Shown here: positions 55,980 to 64,000 of the stretch, one piece after another
Layout: every line of letters begins with the position of its first letter
How positions within the stretch are numbered: position 1 is the first letter of the stretch
Assembly (NCBI RefSeq): GCF_902706605.1
Contig: NZ_CACSLH010000002.1
Location: 62,001 to 126,000 of the forward strand
Source: Enterococcus sp. CSURQ0835
GTDB taxonomy: Bacteria > Bacillota > Bacilli > Lactobacillales > Enterococcaceae
Direction: 5' to 3'
Length of the DNA stretch: 64,000 nt
Notes under the pieces: generated by a model
Databases searched by the model: none
What the model was told of the DNA's origin: nothing
What the model saw: the letters and a program-made list of their open reading frames with translations, nothing else
Made by a program: the position numbers and the translations under genes

Positions 55980-58058
55980 GTGAAGCTTTGCCACCAACTA
56001 CCTGGCCGAATCCGCGTCCGACTGAGTGAGGCAGAGATCGGTTCGCGTTCTGCCGGACAGTTGGAAAGTTTGGTTCGCACCTTGCCTAGTATTTACAGCG
56101 CGACTTTTACACCTAAAACTAAAACACTATTGATCTATCATAAAACCACTGATCGAATGGTACTGACGGAACTGCAGTCACTTTTTAAGGTTCGAAAATC
56201 TACCGGGGTGCAAGCGTTGAGCAATCTGACTGCCGCTTTAGTTTATGAACGAGCATTACGCTTCAAGTTGTCACCAGCTAATCAAGGGATTTTTTTAATC
56301 GGTAGCTTTTTGGAGTTGTGGCGTTTGAATCCAGACGTTTTTAAAGCTGGAACGCGTCAATTATTAAAACGTCGACCGACTGCTGACAGTTTGACGATGA
56401 TCAGTGTTTTAGCTGCTTATGCGACGCGCCAACCGTTGACGGCGACGACGATCATAATCATGAGTGGGATCGCTGATTACATCGGTCAGTTGACAGATGA
56501 GAAAAGCCGTCAATTTTTACAGCAGTCACTCCAACAAAAAGATCTGTTAGTCCATCAAGTCAATGAAGGAAAGATCGAGTCAGTCCCGCTGAAAAAAATC
56601 AAAGTTGGGGATACACTTCATGTTTATACGGGGGAAAAGATTTTAGTCGATGGGATCGTGACGAGCGGCAGTGCCGAAGTGGATGAAGCAGGGATTACTG
56701 GTGAATTTCAAACGGCCAAAAAAATGCAAGGAGATCCAGTCTATGCATCGACGGTCGTCGCCCGTGGTCAATTGGAACTTACCGCGACGAAGTTAGGATC
56801 AGAAACCGAAGAAGCTGCGATTTATCAACTGCTCCAAGAAGCAGAGGATAATAAAAGTGAGTTGCAAAAAGTCGCTGATCGCTTGGCACAAAAAATGGTG
56901 CTCTTATCTTTTGGTGCGGCCTTATTGACCTATGGCTTAAAGCGCAATTTGGTACAAGCGATCGGAGTGTTAGTCGTTGATTTTGTTTGCGGCATAAAAT
57001 TATCGAGTGAAGTGGCGATCTTAACGACGATGAATCGTTTTACAGAACGCGGTGTGGTGATCAAAGGTGGCCGAGCAATCGAAAATGCAGCGAAGGTCAA
57101 AGAAGTCGTGTTTGATAAAACCGGGACTTTAACGACCGGACAACCCGAGATCCAAACTATTTATCCAGCAAAAGGGGTAACGAAACAAGAACTCTTGACT
57201 GCTGCAGCTTATGCTGAACAACATGCCAACCATCCGCTGAGTCGTGTGATCTTAGCGGCGGCTGAAGAGTTGGCCGTACCTAAGTTAGCTTTGACAGATG
57301 AAGAAAATCGAATCGGTTACGGTATCGTGGCACAAAATTATCACGGTCAGACTGTTTATGTCGGTTCAGATAAGTTGATGGCCCAACAAGAAATCGACTT
57401 CTCACAACTTGATTTGCCTGCCCAAGCCGAAAATCGTATTTATGTCGCGTTAGCTGAAAAACCTCTAGGTGTGATCGTGATCGATGACGCGATTCGCGAT
57501 CAGATGGTACCGACAATCACAGAATTAAAACGCAGTGGGATCACGGAACTGACGATGCTGACCGGCGATAAGACGACCGTGGCAAATGACGTCGCTCAAA
57601 CAGTCGGGCTAACGAATGTTTACAGTCGTTTGCTGCCACAAGATAAAGTAAAATATGTCAAAAAAGCCCGGCAAAAACATCCTGTCATGATGATCGGAGA
57701 TGGGCTGAATGATTCGGCGGCGTTGAAGTGGAGCGATGTCGGAGTGGCGATCGGTCATGAAGCAAGTGATGCGGCTAAATCAGCCGGGGATATTTTGATC
57801 CAAGCTGATCAGCCGGAGATCATTTCTGAGATCGTGGCCGCCGCCCAAAAAACGATGAAAGTCATCGAACAAAATTATCGGATCGTCTTTTTATTAAATA
57901 GTACGGCAATCGCATTGAGTGTCGCCGGCAAGATCAATCCGATCGTAGGTTCTGTGATCCACAACAGTACGACGATCGGGGTGATTCTAAGAAGCTTGTT
58001 GACGTTGAGCGGCGAAAGGAGGAAAAGCGATGGACGAACGAATCGCCGTTTTGCATGA
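55980..58058 (+). CDS. fezB: P1B-type ATPase with N-terminal HMA2 domain, FezB-like (P1B-6)
   Basis: The 692-residue protein starts with GTG after AGAGGTGACG. Residues 1-60 form an HMA2-like domain (LPGRIRVRLS). The core has TGE (actuator), DKTGTLTTG (Asp379 is phosphorylated), HP in NHPLSR, and GDGLNDSAAL (Asp574). The membrane metal motif that is CPC/CPH/SPC in other P1B pumps is DFVCGIKLS here (Cys337), the kind found in the P1B-6 group, whose member FezB loads iron into ferrosomes. The core has only about six membrane helices. The iron role is inferred from this motif and the neighbours. It overlaps the next gene by 29 bp. Confidence 0.8.
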   Translation: MKLCHQLPGRIRVRLSEAEIGSRSAGQLESLVRTLPSIYSATFTPKTKTLLIYHKTTDRMVLTELQSLFKVRKSTGVQALSNLTAALVYERALRFKLSPANQGIFLIGSFLELWRLNPDVFKAGTRQLLKRRPTADSLTMISVLAAYATRQPLTATTIIIMSGIADYIGQLTDEKSRQFLQQSLQQKDLLVHQVNEGKIESVPLKKIKVGDTLHVYTGEKILVDGIVTSGSAEVDEAGITGEFQTAKKMQGDPVYASTVVARGQLELTATKLGSETEEAAIYQLLQEAEDNKSELQKVADRLAQKMVLLSFGAALLTYGLKRNLVQAIGVLVVDFVCGIKLSSEVAILTTMNRFTERGVVIKGGRAIENAAKVKEVVFDKTGTLTTGQPEIQTIYPAKGVTKQELLTAAAYAEQHANHPLSRVILAAAEELAVPKLALTDEENRIGYGIVAQNYHGQTVYVGSDKLMAQQEIDFSQLDLPAQAENRIYVALAEKPLGVIVIDDAIRDQMVPTITELKRSGITELTMLTGDKTTVANDVAQTVGLTNVYSRLLPQDKVKYVKKARQKHPVMMIGDGLNDSAALKWSDVGVAIGHEASDAAKSAGDILIQADQPEIISEIVAAAQKTMKVIEQNYRIVFLLNSTAIALSVAGKINPIVGSVIHNSTTIGVILRSLLTLSGERRKSDGRTNRRFA

Positions 58059-58608
58059 TATTCCTGGCCGCGTGCGAGTTTACTATTCGACATTAGATTT
58101 TTCAGAGCGGATCACATTGCGGATCAGGCGTAACTTAACCGAGCTGAATGGTGTCGAGCATACGCGGATCGAACCACGGATCGGTACGTTGACTGTGCGG
58201 TATGATCCATGTAAAATTCGGATTTGTGATTTGATCGAGGTCTTAGTCTCGTTTTCTTATTACCAAGATGCACCACAATTTTCCGAAAAGACTTCGCGTA
58301 ATTGGCAATCATTTCAGCGGGCGCGCAATCGTTCGCTGGTTTCTGGGAGCTTACTGGTCAGTAATTATTTTTTAAAATTAGTTGGTCGGCCAAGCTCGAT
58401 GTTAGATATTTTTTCCACGATTTATACAGGCTATACGGTTTTATCTCATGGGGATCGCCAAAAAGGCCGCATTCATCATCCCGATATTTTGACCGGATTG
58501 ATTACCTCGGTGACGTTGGGGCCAAATAAAATGAATGAAGTCGCATTGACTTCTTGGCTGATGAATCTATTTGAGGTCTATCGCGATTACCAAGAGTTGA
58601 ACAATTAA
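58030..58608 (+). CDS. HMA2-like domain protein with hydrophobic C-terminal region
   Basis: The 192-residue protein begins inside the ATPase gene, with AAAGGAGG just upstream. Residues 5-65 are an HMA2-like domain (DIPGRVRVYYS ... HTRIEPRIGTLTVRYDP). Residues 95-180 contain hydrophobic and helical stretches (RSLVSGSLLVSNYFLKLVG, ILTGLITSVTLG, VALTSWLMNLFEVY) that may associate with membrane. It resembles the second gene in layout, so the two probably arose by duplication and flank the pump. A Fez-like structural role is proposed, not shown. Confidence 0.75.
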   Translation: MDERIAVLHDIPGRVRVYYSTLDFSERITLRIRRNLTELNGVEHTRIEPRIGTLTVRYDPCKIRICDLIEVLVSFSYYQDAPQFSEKTSRNWQSFQRARNRSLVSGSLLVSNYFLKLVGRPSSMLDIFSTIYTGYTVLSHGDRQKGRIHHPDILTGLITSVTLGPNKMNEVALTSWLMNLFEVYRDYQELNN

Positions 58609-58630
58609 AAAGTAAAGGAGTGAAACGAAG

Positions 58631-58882
58631 ATGATAAACTTTAACAAAGATTTCTTAGCGGGTTTTGTCAGCGGTACGATCGTCGGAGCAACCGGCTATC
58701 GTTTGTATGAAGAAAATGCTGGGGATTTGAAACGGTTAGTCAAAAATGATGTCAATCAACCGGCACAGCTCAATGCTGAACCGTCACTAGAAGAGTTGAT
58801 CATGCAAAAAGAAAATTTAGAAGACATGATCGCAGAAAAAGAATTAGCGGATAAAGTTGCAAGTTCTGATGCAGCAAAATAA
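58631..58882 (+). CDS. Small protein with glycine-rich hydrophobic N-terminus (YtxH/FezA-like?)
   Basis: The 83-residue protein has AAAGGAGTG upstream. Residues 8-24 (FLAGFVSGTIVGATGYR) form a glycine-rich hydrophobic helix with GXXXG-like spacing, and the remainder is a charged helical tail ending in acidic and Ala-rich sequence. This layout is shared by YtxH-type proteins and by small membrane proteins of vesicle or organelle systems such as FezA. It closes the cluster before a terminator. The parallel with FezA is by size, topology and position only. Confidence 0.65.
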   Translation: MINFNKDFLAGFVSGTIVGATGYRLYEENAGDLKRLVKNDVNQPAQLNAEPSLEELIMQKENLEDMIAEKELADKVASSDAAK

Positions 58883-58888
58883 AGAGTG

Positions 58889-58915
58889 ACCGGGGAGCTT
58901 TTTCCTCGGTTTTTT
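58889..58915 (+). terminator. Terminator of the HMA2/ATPase cluster
   Basis: ACCGGGGA pairs with TCCTCGGT (one G-T pair), followed by T6. Confidence 0.82.
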
Positions 58916-58954
58916 GTTAGACTTTAGCTAAACGTCAAAAGAAGAGGGATCTAG

Positions 58955-60118
58955 TTGTCATTAAAAGAAAAAATCATCGCAGAAAGCAAACGATTGGGAA
59001 TCGACAAGATCGGATTTGCTTCAGCTGAGCCGTTTTCAGCATTAGAAGCATCTTTACGGGAACAAAAACGATTAGGACATACATCAGGCTTTGAACATCC
59101 AGTGATCGAAGAACGTTTAGATCCGGAAAAGACCTTTGAAGACCCGCAAACAATCATTGCTATCGCCTTAGCTTATCCGACTAAGCTGCACGCTGAACTA
59201 CCAACAGACGAAAAGCGTGGTGCTTTTGCACGAGCTTCGTGGGGCGTGGACTATCATGATATTTTACGCGAACGTTTGAATCAGTTGATTGAATTTATCA
59301 AAGGGGAAGCCGAGTCAGAAGCTCAGCGCGCGCAGTGGCGCTTTAAGCCGGAAGTCGATACGGGAGAACTGATTGATGTGGCGGTGGCCCAACGAGCTGG
59401 TTTAGGCTTTATCGGTCGGAATGGTTTATTGATCACGGAAGAATTCGGTTCGTTTGTTTATTTGGGCGAAGTCGTCACGAATATCAAATTCGAAGTCGAT
59501 GAACCAGTTCCGTTTGGATGTGGAGAATGTACTCGCTGTGTTAAGGCATGTCCGACGCAAGCACTGTTAGGAGATGGGCGGATGAATGCACAACGCTGTC
59601 TGTCTTATCAAACCCAAACAAAGGGCGAATTACCCGAAACCTATCGTAAAAAAATTCGGAATGTGATCTATGGGTGTGATATTTGCCAACTTGTTTGTCC
59701 ATATAATAAAGGCAAAGACTTCCACTTTCATTCTGAAATGGAGCCGATAGCCGCTGAAGTCTATCCGCCGCTTAAACCACTGCTTGCTTTATCCAATCGA
59801 GCATTCAAACAGCAATTTGGACATCTAGCAGGTTCATGGCGCGGGAAAAAACCGTTGCAACGTAATGCGCTCGTTGCACTCGCGAATCTTGGTGACCAAA
59901 GCGCGATCCCGGAGATTTATCGCGTCGCCCAAGAAGATGTCCACCCCGTGATTCGTGCAACGGCAGTTTGGGCATTGGGGCAATTAGTCAAAACTGATTT
60001 TGAACTTTGGTTGGATCGCTTAACAGAACTGACTGCACGTGATCCAGAAGAAAGCGTGCAAGTTGAATTGCAAACAGCGATCAAAAAAATCCAAAAAAAA
60101 GCCACGCGGAAAAAATAA
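58955..60118 (+). CDS. queG: Epoxyqueuosine reductase
   Basis: QueG reduces epoxyqueuosine to queuosine in tRNA, using cobalamin and two [4Fe-4S] clusters. The 387-residue protein has the N-terminal cobalamin-binding region, the cluster motifs [12 protein letters not shown] and [13 protein letters not shown], and C-terminal HEAT-like repeats (about 290-380; [16 protein letters not shown]). The start is TTG at 58955; GAAGAGGGA precedes it. The gene is separate from the cluster before it, having its own terminator. Confidence 0.93.
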   Translation: MSLKEKIIAESKRLGIDKIGFASAEPFSALEASLREQKRLGHTSGFEHPVIEERLDPEKTFEDPQTIIAIALAYPTKLHAELPTDEKRGAFARASWGVDYHDILRERLNQLIEFIKGEAESEAQRAQWRFKPEVDTGELIDVAVAQRAGLGFIGRNGLLITEEFGSFVYLGEVVTNIKFEVDEPVPFGCGECTRCVKACPTQALLGDGRMNAQRCLSYQTQTKGELPETYRKKIRNVIYGCDICQLVCPYNKGKDFHFHSEMEPIAAEVYPPLKPLLALSNRAFKQQFGHLAGSWRGKKPLQRNALVALANLGDQSAIPEIYRVAQEDVHPVIRATAVWALGQLVKTDFELWLDRLTELTARDPEESVQVELQTAIKKIQKKATRKK

Positions 60119-60144
60119 ATTTTCGGCGTGGTTTATTTTTATTT
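60104..60144 (+). terminator. Terminator overlapping the end of queG
   Basis: AGCCACGC and GCGTGGTT pair with an adjacent GAAAA/TTTTC stem, followed by TTATTTTT. Confidence 0.75.
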
Positions 60145-60166
60145 GGATCGCTAGTGAAGCTAGCTG

Positions 60167-60583
60167 TTAATAGTCTTCAGCAGCCAAATCTAATTTGACG
60201 TTTCCTTTGATTGCTTTTGAGTAGGGGCAGATGTCTTCGGTTTCTTTTAAATACTTCATCGTTTCAGCTTGCGTCAAGCCTTCGATTTTACCGATCAATT
60301 TGACTTCTAAGTGAAGCGTCGTAAAGTCAGGTAAGTCGCCTAATAAGCTGACTTCTGCTCGTAGTGAGCGATCGCGTTTTCCTAAGCCGTCACGTTCTAA
60401 TGGAAATGAAAGGGCGCCATTGAAACAAGCAGAGATTCCAGCAGCAAACAATTCTTCTGGATTCGTATAGCCTTCTTTTTTAGTCATCGTTGTTTTGACA
60501 TCTAAGTAGCCCGTCACCGATTTACTTTCACCTTCACGCCCGCCAGTGTTGACAACTGTTGATAAAGACATTTTTTTTGACAT
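60167..60583 (-). CDS. Organic hydroperoxide resistance protein (Ohr/OsmC family)
   Basis: The 138-residue protein has the Ohr fold and two reactive cysteines, Cys53 (ISACFNGAL) and Cys119 (DICPYSKA), which reduce organic peroxides with lipoyl thiols. The start at 60583 follows AAAGGAATGG; the in-frame start 11 codons earlier lacks a ribosome site. No OhrR repressor lies next to it. The gene is monocistronic. Confidence 0.9.
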   Translation of the reverse strand: MSKKMSLSTVVNTGGREGESKSVTGYLDVKTTMTKKEGYTNPEELFAAGISACFNGALSFPLERDGLGKRDRSLRAEVSLLGDLPDFTTLHLEVKLIGKIEGLTQAETMKYLKETEDICPYSKAIKGNVKLDLAAEDY

Positions 60584-60776
60584 CGAACCATTCCTTTCAA
60601 CTTGATCTAGTTTCAATGTATCACGGAAGGTTGGTGGGTAAAAATGAAATGCTCATTTTTAGCGTTAAACTTTTTCTATGGGTCGGTTGATGGAAAATTT
60701 TTTCAAAAGTCATGAGTGCTTTGTTAGTGTAATCGGGAGAAGTCTAGGTATAATAAAACAATCAGAGGTGAGGAAA

Positions 60777-61472
60777 GTGAGCCAAACAATTAAATTTTTA
60801 TTAGTCGAAGATGATCACACGCTGTCCGCATCGATCAAGGAAATCTTAAGTGAACTAGGAGAAGTGACGCAAGTCTATGATGGTGACTTGGGACTTTTCG
60901 AAGCTGAAAGCGATGTGTATAATCTCATTGTGTTAGATATCATGCTGCCAGGTAAAGATGGATTTGAAGTGCTGGCTGAATTGCGGAAAGGACACCATCA
61001 AGTACCCGTTTTGATTTTGACAGCTAAAGATAGTCTACCTAGTAAAGTCGAAGGATTCGAAAAAGGCGCGGATGATTATTTGACCAAGCCGTTTTATCGT
61101 GAAGAACTCTTGATGCGAGTCAAAGCGTTGTTAAAACGTTCGTTGGGTCTATTTGATGAGTCTGTGTTGCATTATGGTCAGTTGAGTTGTTACTTGACGA
61201 CCAATGAAGTGCACTATGGTCAACAAGTATTACCGATCCAAGGAAAAGAATATGAATTATTGGTCTACTTGATCCAAAATAAAGGGACGATCTTAACGAA
61301 AGAACAAATTTTTGATCGGATTTGGGGCTTTGATTCCGAGACGACTTTGAGTGTGGTGGAAGTCTACATGAGTAACTTGCGGAAACATTTAAAAGTAGTC
61401 GGATTAGATAAAGCAATCAAAACGTTGCGGAATGTCGGCTATTTGTTACAGGAGCCAAGCGATGGAAAATGA
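60777..61472 (+). CDS. OmpR-family response regulator
   Basis: The 231-residue protein has a receiver domain (phosphorylated Asp54 in IVLDIMLPGKDGF; Lys in DDYLTKPF) and an OmpR/PhoB winged helix (about 130-228; ILTKEQIFDRIWG, VYMSNLRKHL). The GTG at 60777 is chosen because AGAGGTGAGG lies upstream; the frame extends back without a ribosome site and through the promoter -10 (TATAAT at 60749-60754). It overlaps the kinase gene by 11 bp. Its targets are unknown; the CDF transporter downstream is a candidate. Confidence 0.92.
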   Translation: MSQTIKFLLVEDDHTLSASIKEILSELGEVTQVYDGDLGLFEAESDVYNLIVLDIMLPGKDGFEVLAELRKGHHQVPVLILTAKDSLPSKVEGFEKGADDYLTKPFYREELLMRVKALLKRSLGLFDESVLHYGQLSCYLTTNEVHYGQQVLPIQGKEYELLVYLIQNKGTILTKEQIFDRIWGFDSETTLSVVEVYMSNLRKHLKVVGLDKAIKTLRNVGYLLQEPSDGK

Positions 61473-62760
61473 TTTAGCAAAAAAACAAGGGATTCGCTTT
61501 TTCGGAATGAATCTAATCGCATTTGCGCTGATTTTTTTAAGTCTCGGCTTCATCATGTTTCAAATCATCGATCGTTCCGCTTATCAGGAAACGGATCGGA
61601 TGTTATTGACTACGAGCCAAGATCAACGGATCATCCAACGGGAATTGAATCGATTGTTAGGTGAAAAACAAGTCGCGCCACCGCCGGACCGAGCGATTAA
61701 TCATTTCAATACTCAGATCATCTTGTGGTCCGCTGATGGAAAAATGTTAAACCCAACAGAAGATGTGCGACTGGCTGAGCTGAGTCAGCTCAAATTGAAT
61801 CGTAAAAAATTAAATCAGATCAAACCGCTGACGTTAAATAGCAAAACGGATACGGAGCTGACCTTTCATAGTTTGACGACCAAGCTACCGGCAACATTGG
61901 ATAGTCCGGCGACCGATCAAGTAGCCTACATTCAATTTTTAGCTAACACGAACCAAGTGACCCAAACGATGAAGACGTTTAAATTGGGCTTAGTCATCTG
62001 TATGGCTTTTTTCTGGTTGCTATCATTGGCTGTCAGCTATTATTTATCTCGTTTGACCTTGCGTCCATTGTTGACTGCTTGGCGCAAACAGCAAGAATTT
62101 GTCGAAAATGCGTCTCATGAGTTACGTACGCCATTAACGATCATTCAAAATCAATTGCAACGTCTGTTCACGAAACCGAATGCTACGATCTTAGATGAAT
62201 CAGAAGCAATCGCGCAAGCTTTAAACGAAACGCGTCGGCTGACGACTTTGACTAGTGATTTATTGACGATCGCCCGCAGCGACTCCAACCAGTTGCTGTT
62301 AGAAAAGACACCCGTTGATATCACACAATTTTTGACTGAGACACTGCAGCCGTTCCAAGAATTAGCTGCAGCAGAAGAAAAAAAATTCACGTTGAACAAT
62401 CAGGCAAGTGGTAAGATCACGGTTGATGAAAAACGCATCCACCAACTACTGGTGATTTTGTTAGACAATGCATTGAAGTATACGAAGGCGGGTGATAGCA
62501 TCACGGTCACATCGCAAAAAATGAATCGTGATTGGGTCATCGCTGTTCAAAATACTGGTCCTTCGATTGAGCCAAAAGCGCAAAAGCAATTGTTTGAGCG
62601 TTTTTACCGGGAAGACCCTTCGCGAAACAAACAAACGGGCGGTTATGGATTAGGACTTGCGATCGCCGCTCAAATCGTAGCGGAACATCAAGGTAAGATC
62701 AAAGTCAGCGACAATCTTCCACAAGGTGTGGTCTTTACGGTTAAACTGCCAGTTAGCTAA
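61462..62760 (+). CDS. Sensor histidine kinase
   Basis: The 432-residue protein has two membrane helices (about 14-37 and 172-196) enclosing an extracellular sensor domain, no clear HAMP, then HisKA with His219 (ENASHELRTPLT) and an HATPase domain (LLVILLDNALKYTKAG, GGYGLGLAIAAQIV). AGGAGCC precedes the ATG, which lies in the end of the response-regulator gene, so they form a classic pair. The signal is unknown. Confidence 0.92.
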   Translation: MENDLAKKQGIRFFGMNLIAFALIFLSLGFIMFQIIDRSAYQETDRMLLTTSQDQRIIQRELNRLLGEKQVAPPPDRAINHFNTQIILWSADGKMLNPTEDVRLAELSQLKLNRKKLNQIKPLTLNSKTDTELTFHSLTTKLPATLDSPATDQVAYIQFLANTNQVTQTMKTFKLGLVICMAFFWLLSLAVSYYLSRLTLRPLLTAWRKQQEFVENASHELRTPLTIIQNQLQRLFTKPNATILDESEAIAQALNETRRLTTLTSDLLTIARSDSNQLLLEKTPVDITQFLTETLQPFQELAAAEEKKFTLNNQASGKITVDEKRIHQLLVILLDNALKYTKAGDSITVTSQKMNRDWVIAVQNTGPSIEPKAQKQLFERFYREDPSRNKQTGGYGLGLAIAAQIVAEHQGKIKVSDNLPQGVVFTVKLPVS

Positions 62761-62873
62761 AGTTTGACGTTCAAAAACTGATTTTTGATAAAAAACGAGC
62801 GACTGCTTTTAGTTATCCTTTTAAGAATTTTTTATTCTGCTATATAATAAGAAGATGAAAGTGAGTGAGGAAG

Positions 62874-63812
62874 ATGGCAGAAGAAAAAAGAAGCGGATCG
62901 ATGGCGATCTTAGCGGCTTTATTTGCGAATATTTTAGTCGCCATCAGTAAGTTCGTCGGCTACTTATTAAGTGGCAGTGCGGCGATGATGAATGAAAGTA
63001 TCCACAGTGTCGTCGATTGCAGCAACCAGATCTTATTGATCTTTGGTGATAAACGCGCTAGTCGCGGGCAAAGTGAGCTACATCAATTTGGGGAAGGTCG
63101 CGCGAAATATTTTTTCAGTACGATCGTGGCCACGATGCTATTTTTTGGCGGGGGCGCGCTGGGTGTGATGGAAGCGGTCGAAAAATTATTCCATCCCAGC
63201 CATGACGTTGAGAACCCGCTGATCGTCTTATTGATTTTGATTTTTGGGATCATCGTTGAGGGGAGTTCACTGCGGGTAGCCTTTAAAGAAATCGCCGAGC
63301 TGAATACGGAAAAGCTTCCGCTAGGTAAATTTTTGAAAGAGAGCCGGCACAGTGAAATTTTGATCATCTTTACTGAATATAGTTGTGCGGTGATCGGACT
63401 AGTGCTCGCTTTGATCGGGACACTGTTGACGATGTGGACGAATAATCCTATGTTTGATGCGTTGAGTGGGTTGTTGATCGGATTACTCTTGATGTTTGCA
63501 TCGATTTTCTTAGCCCGCGAGTTTTACAGCTTGATCATTGGCGAGAGTGTCTCGCAACAAGATCTGGAAAAAATCAAAGCGGCTTTCAAACGACCAGAAG
63601 TCAAAAAGTTGATCGATGTCAAAACGGTTCACTTGAGTCCGGAAGAAGTTATGATCGCGGCTAAAATTGATATTGCAGATCATTACGAAGGGGTCAGTTA
63701 CGATGTAGTGAATGCAATCGAAAAAGTGATCCGGCACTCATTGCCCGATAAAAAAGCCTATATTTATATCGAGACGGATGAATTCGATCCTAACTATGAT
63801 GCGCAACATTAG
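62874..63812 (+). CDS. Cation diffusion facilitator family metal transporter
   Basis: The 312-residue protein has six membrane helices and the CDF ligand motifs (NESIHSVVDCSNQ; HQFGEGRAKYFF; a later TEYSCAVIGLVL) plus a cytosolic C-terminal domain (about 215-305). CDF proteins export Zn, Mn, Fe or Co. The first CDF motif here is HSVVD rather than HMLSD; metal choice cannot be read safely. The ATG at 62874 follows GTGAGGAAG. A TATATAAT lies at 62841-62848. Confidence 0.88.
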   Translation: MAEEKRSGSMAILAALFANILVAISKFVGYLLSGSAAMMNESIHSVVDCSNQILLIFGDKRASRGQSELHQFGEGRAKYFFSTIVATMLFFGGGALGVMEAVEKLFHPSHDVENPLIVLLILIFGIIVEGSSLRVAFKEIAELNTEKLPLGKFLKESRHSEILIIFTEYSCAVIGLVLALIGTLLTMWTNNPMFDALSGLLIGLLLMFASIFLAREFYSLIIGESVSQQDLEKIKAAFKRPEVKKLIDVKTVHLSPEEVMIAAKIDIADHYEGVSYDVVNAIEKVIRHSLPDKKAYIYIETDEFDPNYDAQH

Positions 63813-63844
63813 AAGTGTGCCCACCGGTGGCACGCTTCTTTTTT
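63811..63844 (+). terminator. Terminator after the CDF gene
   Basis: AGAAGTGTGCC pairs with GGCACGCTTCT (one G-T pair), followed by T6. Confidence 0.88.
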
Positions 63845-63911
63845 CAAAGCACGAGGATAAAAAAATTGATGATCAGCTCATTTGAACAAATAGTGAAAAG
63901 AGGTGGGACAC

Positions 63912-64000
63912 ATGAATTCATTTCGGTTTGTGGCTCGGTATAGTCGCGAATTTTTAAGGCATTGGGGAAGTTATGTCTTATTGATCTTAACGACTAATCT
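63912..64000 (+). CDS. N-terminal fragment of a membrane protein (cut off at the window end)
   Basis: GAGGTGGGA precedes an ATG opening MNSFRFVARYSREFLRHWGS and then a hydrophobic stretch that runs to the last base. The 29 codons suggest a membrane protein such as an ABC exporter permease half, but they are too few to name it. Confidence 0.5.
   Translation, partial: MNSFRFVARYSREFLRHWGSYVLLILTTN

Overview
The window comes from a low-GC Gram-positive bacterium of the order Lactobacillales, most likely Enterococcus or a close relative. The grounds are AT-leaning codon use with strong AGGAGG ribosome sites, LPXTG pilins of the enterococcal Ebp type next to an Mga/AtxA-like regulator, a BusR-OpuA betaine module, a LicT-type beta-glucoside operon and many short hairpin/T-run terminators. 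I see no rRNA, tRNA, IS element, prophage or CRISPR array. Both ends cut genes.

Layout. 1-5.1 kb: a 2-aminoethylphosphonate operon (ABC importer, PhnW, PhnX). 5.1-10.9 kb: small genes, a GT2 glycosyltransferase, an XRE regulator, RNase HI with a viroplasmin domain and two linked unknown genes. 11-14 kb: mtnK, mtnA and a class II aldolase, which together read as a DHAP shunt for methylthioribose or 5-deoxyribose. 14-22 kb: an alpha/beta hydrolase, an AraC regulator fused to a degenerate GH39-like domain, a frameshifted MFS gene beside an AbgB-like M20 hydrolase, and a LacI regulator. 22.3-24.9 kb: metNIQ behind a clear promoter and an 8-codon leader ORF. 25-31.6 kb: a membrane protein, a CNT nucleoside permease and the c-di-AMP-type betaine module busR-opuAA-opuABC with a recognisable bipartite BusR operator.

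31.7-43.2 kb is the pilus region: a VWA tip adhesin, then (after proC, an AraC regulator and a HicB-like protein) a minor pilin, a major pilin and an EbpR-like regulator. The adhesin and the minor pilin have matching leaders with a terminator and an identical 21-nt sequence. No class C sortase is present. 43-48 kb: two VOC proteins, a DMT exporter, tandem rhodaneses and a large membrane protein. 48.2-52.8 kb (minus strand): licT-bglP-bglA with RAT, terminator and two near-identical promoter/cre units. A further perfect cre overlaps a promoter that leads into a short terminator-ended transcript at about 52.87-52.92 kb.

53.1-64 kb: recQ, then a five-gene cluster (55.1-58.9 kb) made of three HMA2-like proteins, a P1B-6-like ATPase with its own HMA2-like domain, and a small glycine-rich hydrophobic protein. 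This resembles the fez clusters that build ferrosomes, the lipid-bounded iron stores, and is the most interesting system here. queG, an Ohr/OsmC protein, a two-component system, a CDF cation transporter and the start of a membrane protein follow.

Two genes (the phosphonate permease and the MFS transporter) look as if they have lost one base in or beside a short homopolymer, so they are either true mutations or sequencing errors.
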